Source of the DNA: Eutrigla gurnardus | Taxonomy: Eukaryota > Chordata > Actinopteri > Perciformes > Triglidae | Direction: 5' to 3' | NCBI GenBank assembly: GCA_963514095.1 | Contig: OY741264.1 | Location: 12,360,054 to 12,424,053, forward strand | Length of the DNA: 64,000 nt | In this document: positions 62,925-64,000 of the stretch, piece by piece | Position numbering within the stretch: the stretch's first letter is position 1 | Layout: every line of letters begins with the position of its first letter | Made by a program: the position numbers and the translations under genes | Notes under the pieces: model-generated | Told to the model about the DNA's origin: nothing | Database searches by the model: none | The model's input: only the letters and a program-made list of their open reading frames with translations

Positions 62925-64000
62925 GTCTGTCAAATTGATCATTTGAATTGATGGGTTGAAGAGAGAGCGACATCGAATCGAATGTGCCAGCCTGTTTTCA
63001 TCAATAACAGGAGATTAACTTTTTTTTTATTGCTCAATATAATTATTTTTCATTTGTGAGTGAACAGTAAGGTTTTCAGACAATCTTCCCTGCATCCATA
63101 TCTGCCACATCCATAATTTCCACTTTAAACGCAGAGTTGACAAAATTGTGATATGAAAATAATTATATTATAAAACTCTGTATGACAGCAATCAGCAATC
63201 AGCAGTTTGAAAATGTTAAAAAAAAAAAATAATAAAAAAAAAATTGGAAGCTCTTTTCTCCGACTGATGACACTCTCCACAGGGAAGGTGGTGCTAATGG
63301 AAGTTGGGCAGGGAGCAATTTTACTAATTATGCAAAAGTCATGTAAGACAGGTAAAGCACTTTGCTTTTAACCGTCTTCAAACTCACGCTTTTTTCAAAT
63401 CTGTCTCAGAGTCTCAACCGGTTTTCAGAATGTAGACCACAGCTTTAGCATGTCTGGTCTTTATACCTGGTAATATTAAATATGTAAATATCAAAATATC
63501 TAAGTGTTGTGTAATTATTCATCACATACTGGCTGCCGTTGTTCTCATTTGCAGAAAAATGGCTGAACTGAACTGACAAGTTTTTTTTTTTTTTTAGTTC
63601 CCTGCTTGATGTAAATGTGCCATAATTCCCATGTCTCGCAATCACACACTTCGACTTTGACAACAACAAAATAGTATAAACTATTCATGAAAAAGACCTT
63701 CAATTTTGAAGTACTTACATCACCACAGCTATAAATGTGGGTCATATTAGGCCGGATACCAGTTAGCGACTCCTCGACTCCTTTTATCTGTCCATCATAT
63801 CCTTGTTAGTAAAATTTAGCTGCATCCTCTAAGTGCAGCTTGTCTATATTTGAAATCTGGTGGCGAGCTCACCCTGATAGATCAAATTATTTTTGAAAGA
63901 TTCTTTTGACAGTTTTCCCTGTTTTGGTGGCACAAATAATCTGATAGCACTTTCATACCTGACAAGTGCTGCTAATTAGCATCCAACATAACATGACACG
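62925..64000. other. Unique AT-rich DNA, nothing recognised
   Basis: A-rich runs near 63218-63242 and a T-run near 63580 are the only simple features. Short frames lack motifs. Confidence 0.5.

Overview
This window looks like non-coding DNA from a ray-finned fish (teleost), probably a percomorph. The evidence is its repeat content: Tc1-like DNA transposons of several families, many non-autonomous hAT elements, a LINE of the L2 clade with the typical fish 3' tail, three kinds of tRNA-related SINE, a solo LTR, and long CA/GT, GA and ATT microsatellites. I found no host protein-coding exon I could defend. Almost every long open frame is either a transposon remnant or a translation of a microsatellite. 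The window is best read as a gene desert, or one or a few very long introns.

Layout. 1-12 kb: mostly unique sequence with microsatellites; a small inverted repeat at 6.0 kb encloses a GAAAC-type stem-loop, and a TE-poor block at 9.0-10.0 kb may be a conserved enhancer. 12.09-13.67 kb: a nearly intact Tc1-like element, inserted at a TA inside a (TA)n run, whose 340-codon transposase is broken only by one in-frame TGA. 14.88-15.58 kb: a PIF/Harbinger-like miniature element with a perfect hairpin. 18.1-20.35 kb: a broken L2-clade LINE. 24.6-30.1 kb: three non-autonomous DNA elements, two hAT (one with a perfect 8-bp target duplication) and one bounded by inverted terminal sequence plus subterminal minisatellites. 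30-38 kb: SINE fragments, a solo LTR with a perfect 5-bp target duplication, and a full tRNA-type SINE with a perfect 10-bp duplication. 39.9-49.4 kb: SINE relics, a Tc1-like transposase relic, an inverted-repeat unit carrying two NRF1-type sites, a hAT end, and two neighbouring members of one TA-duplicating family, one of which keeps an Arg/Gly-rich ORF. 51.85-52.83 kb: a hAT deletion derivative with a perfect 8-bp duplication that retains the 5' end of a zinc-finger-type hAT transposase. 52.8-60.4 kb: mostly unique. 60.4-62.9 kb: a second Tc1-like family (decayed transposase, first catalytic Asp changed to Gly), a hAT end, and a SINE with a perfect 13-bp duplication.

None of these elements appears able to move itself. 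There is no operon-like or pathway organisation. The main value of the window is as a record of transposon activity, with a few blocks that might be regulatory. Family names rest on sequence features I recognise, not on a database search.
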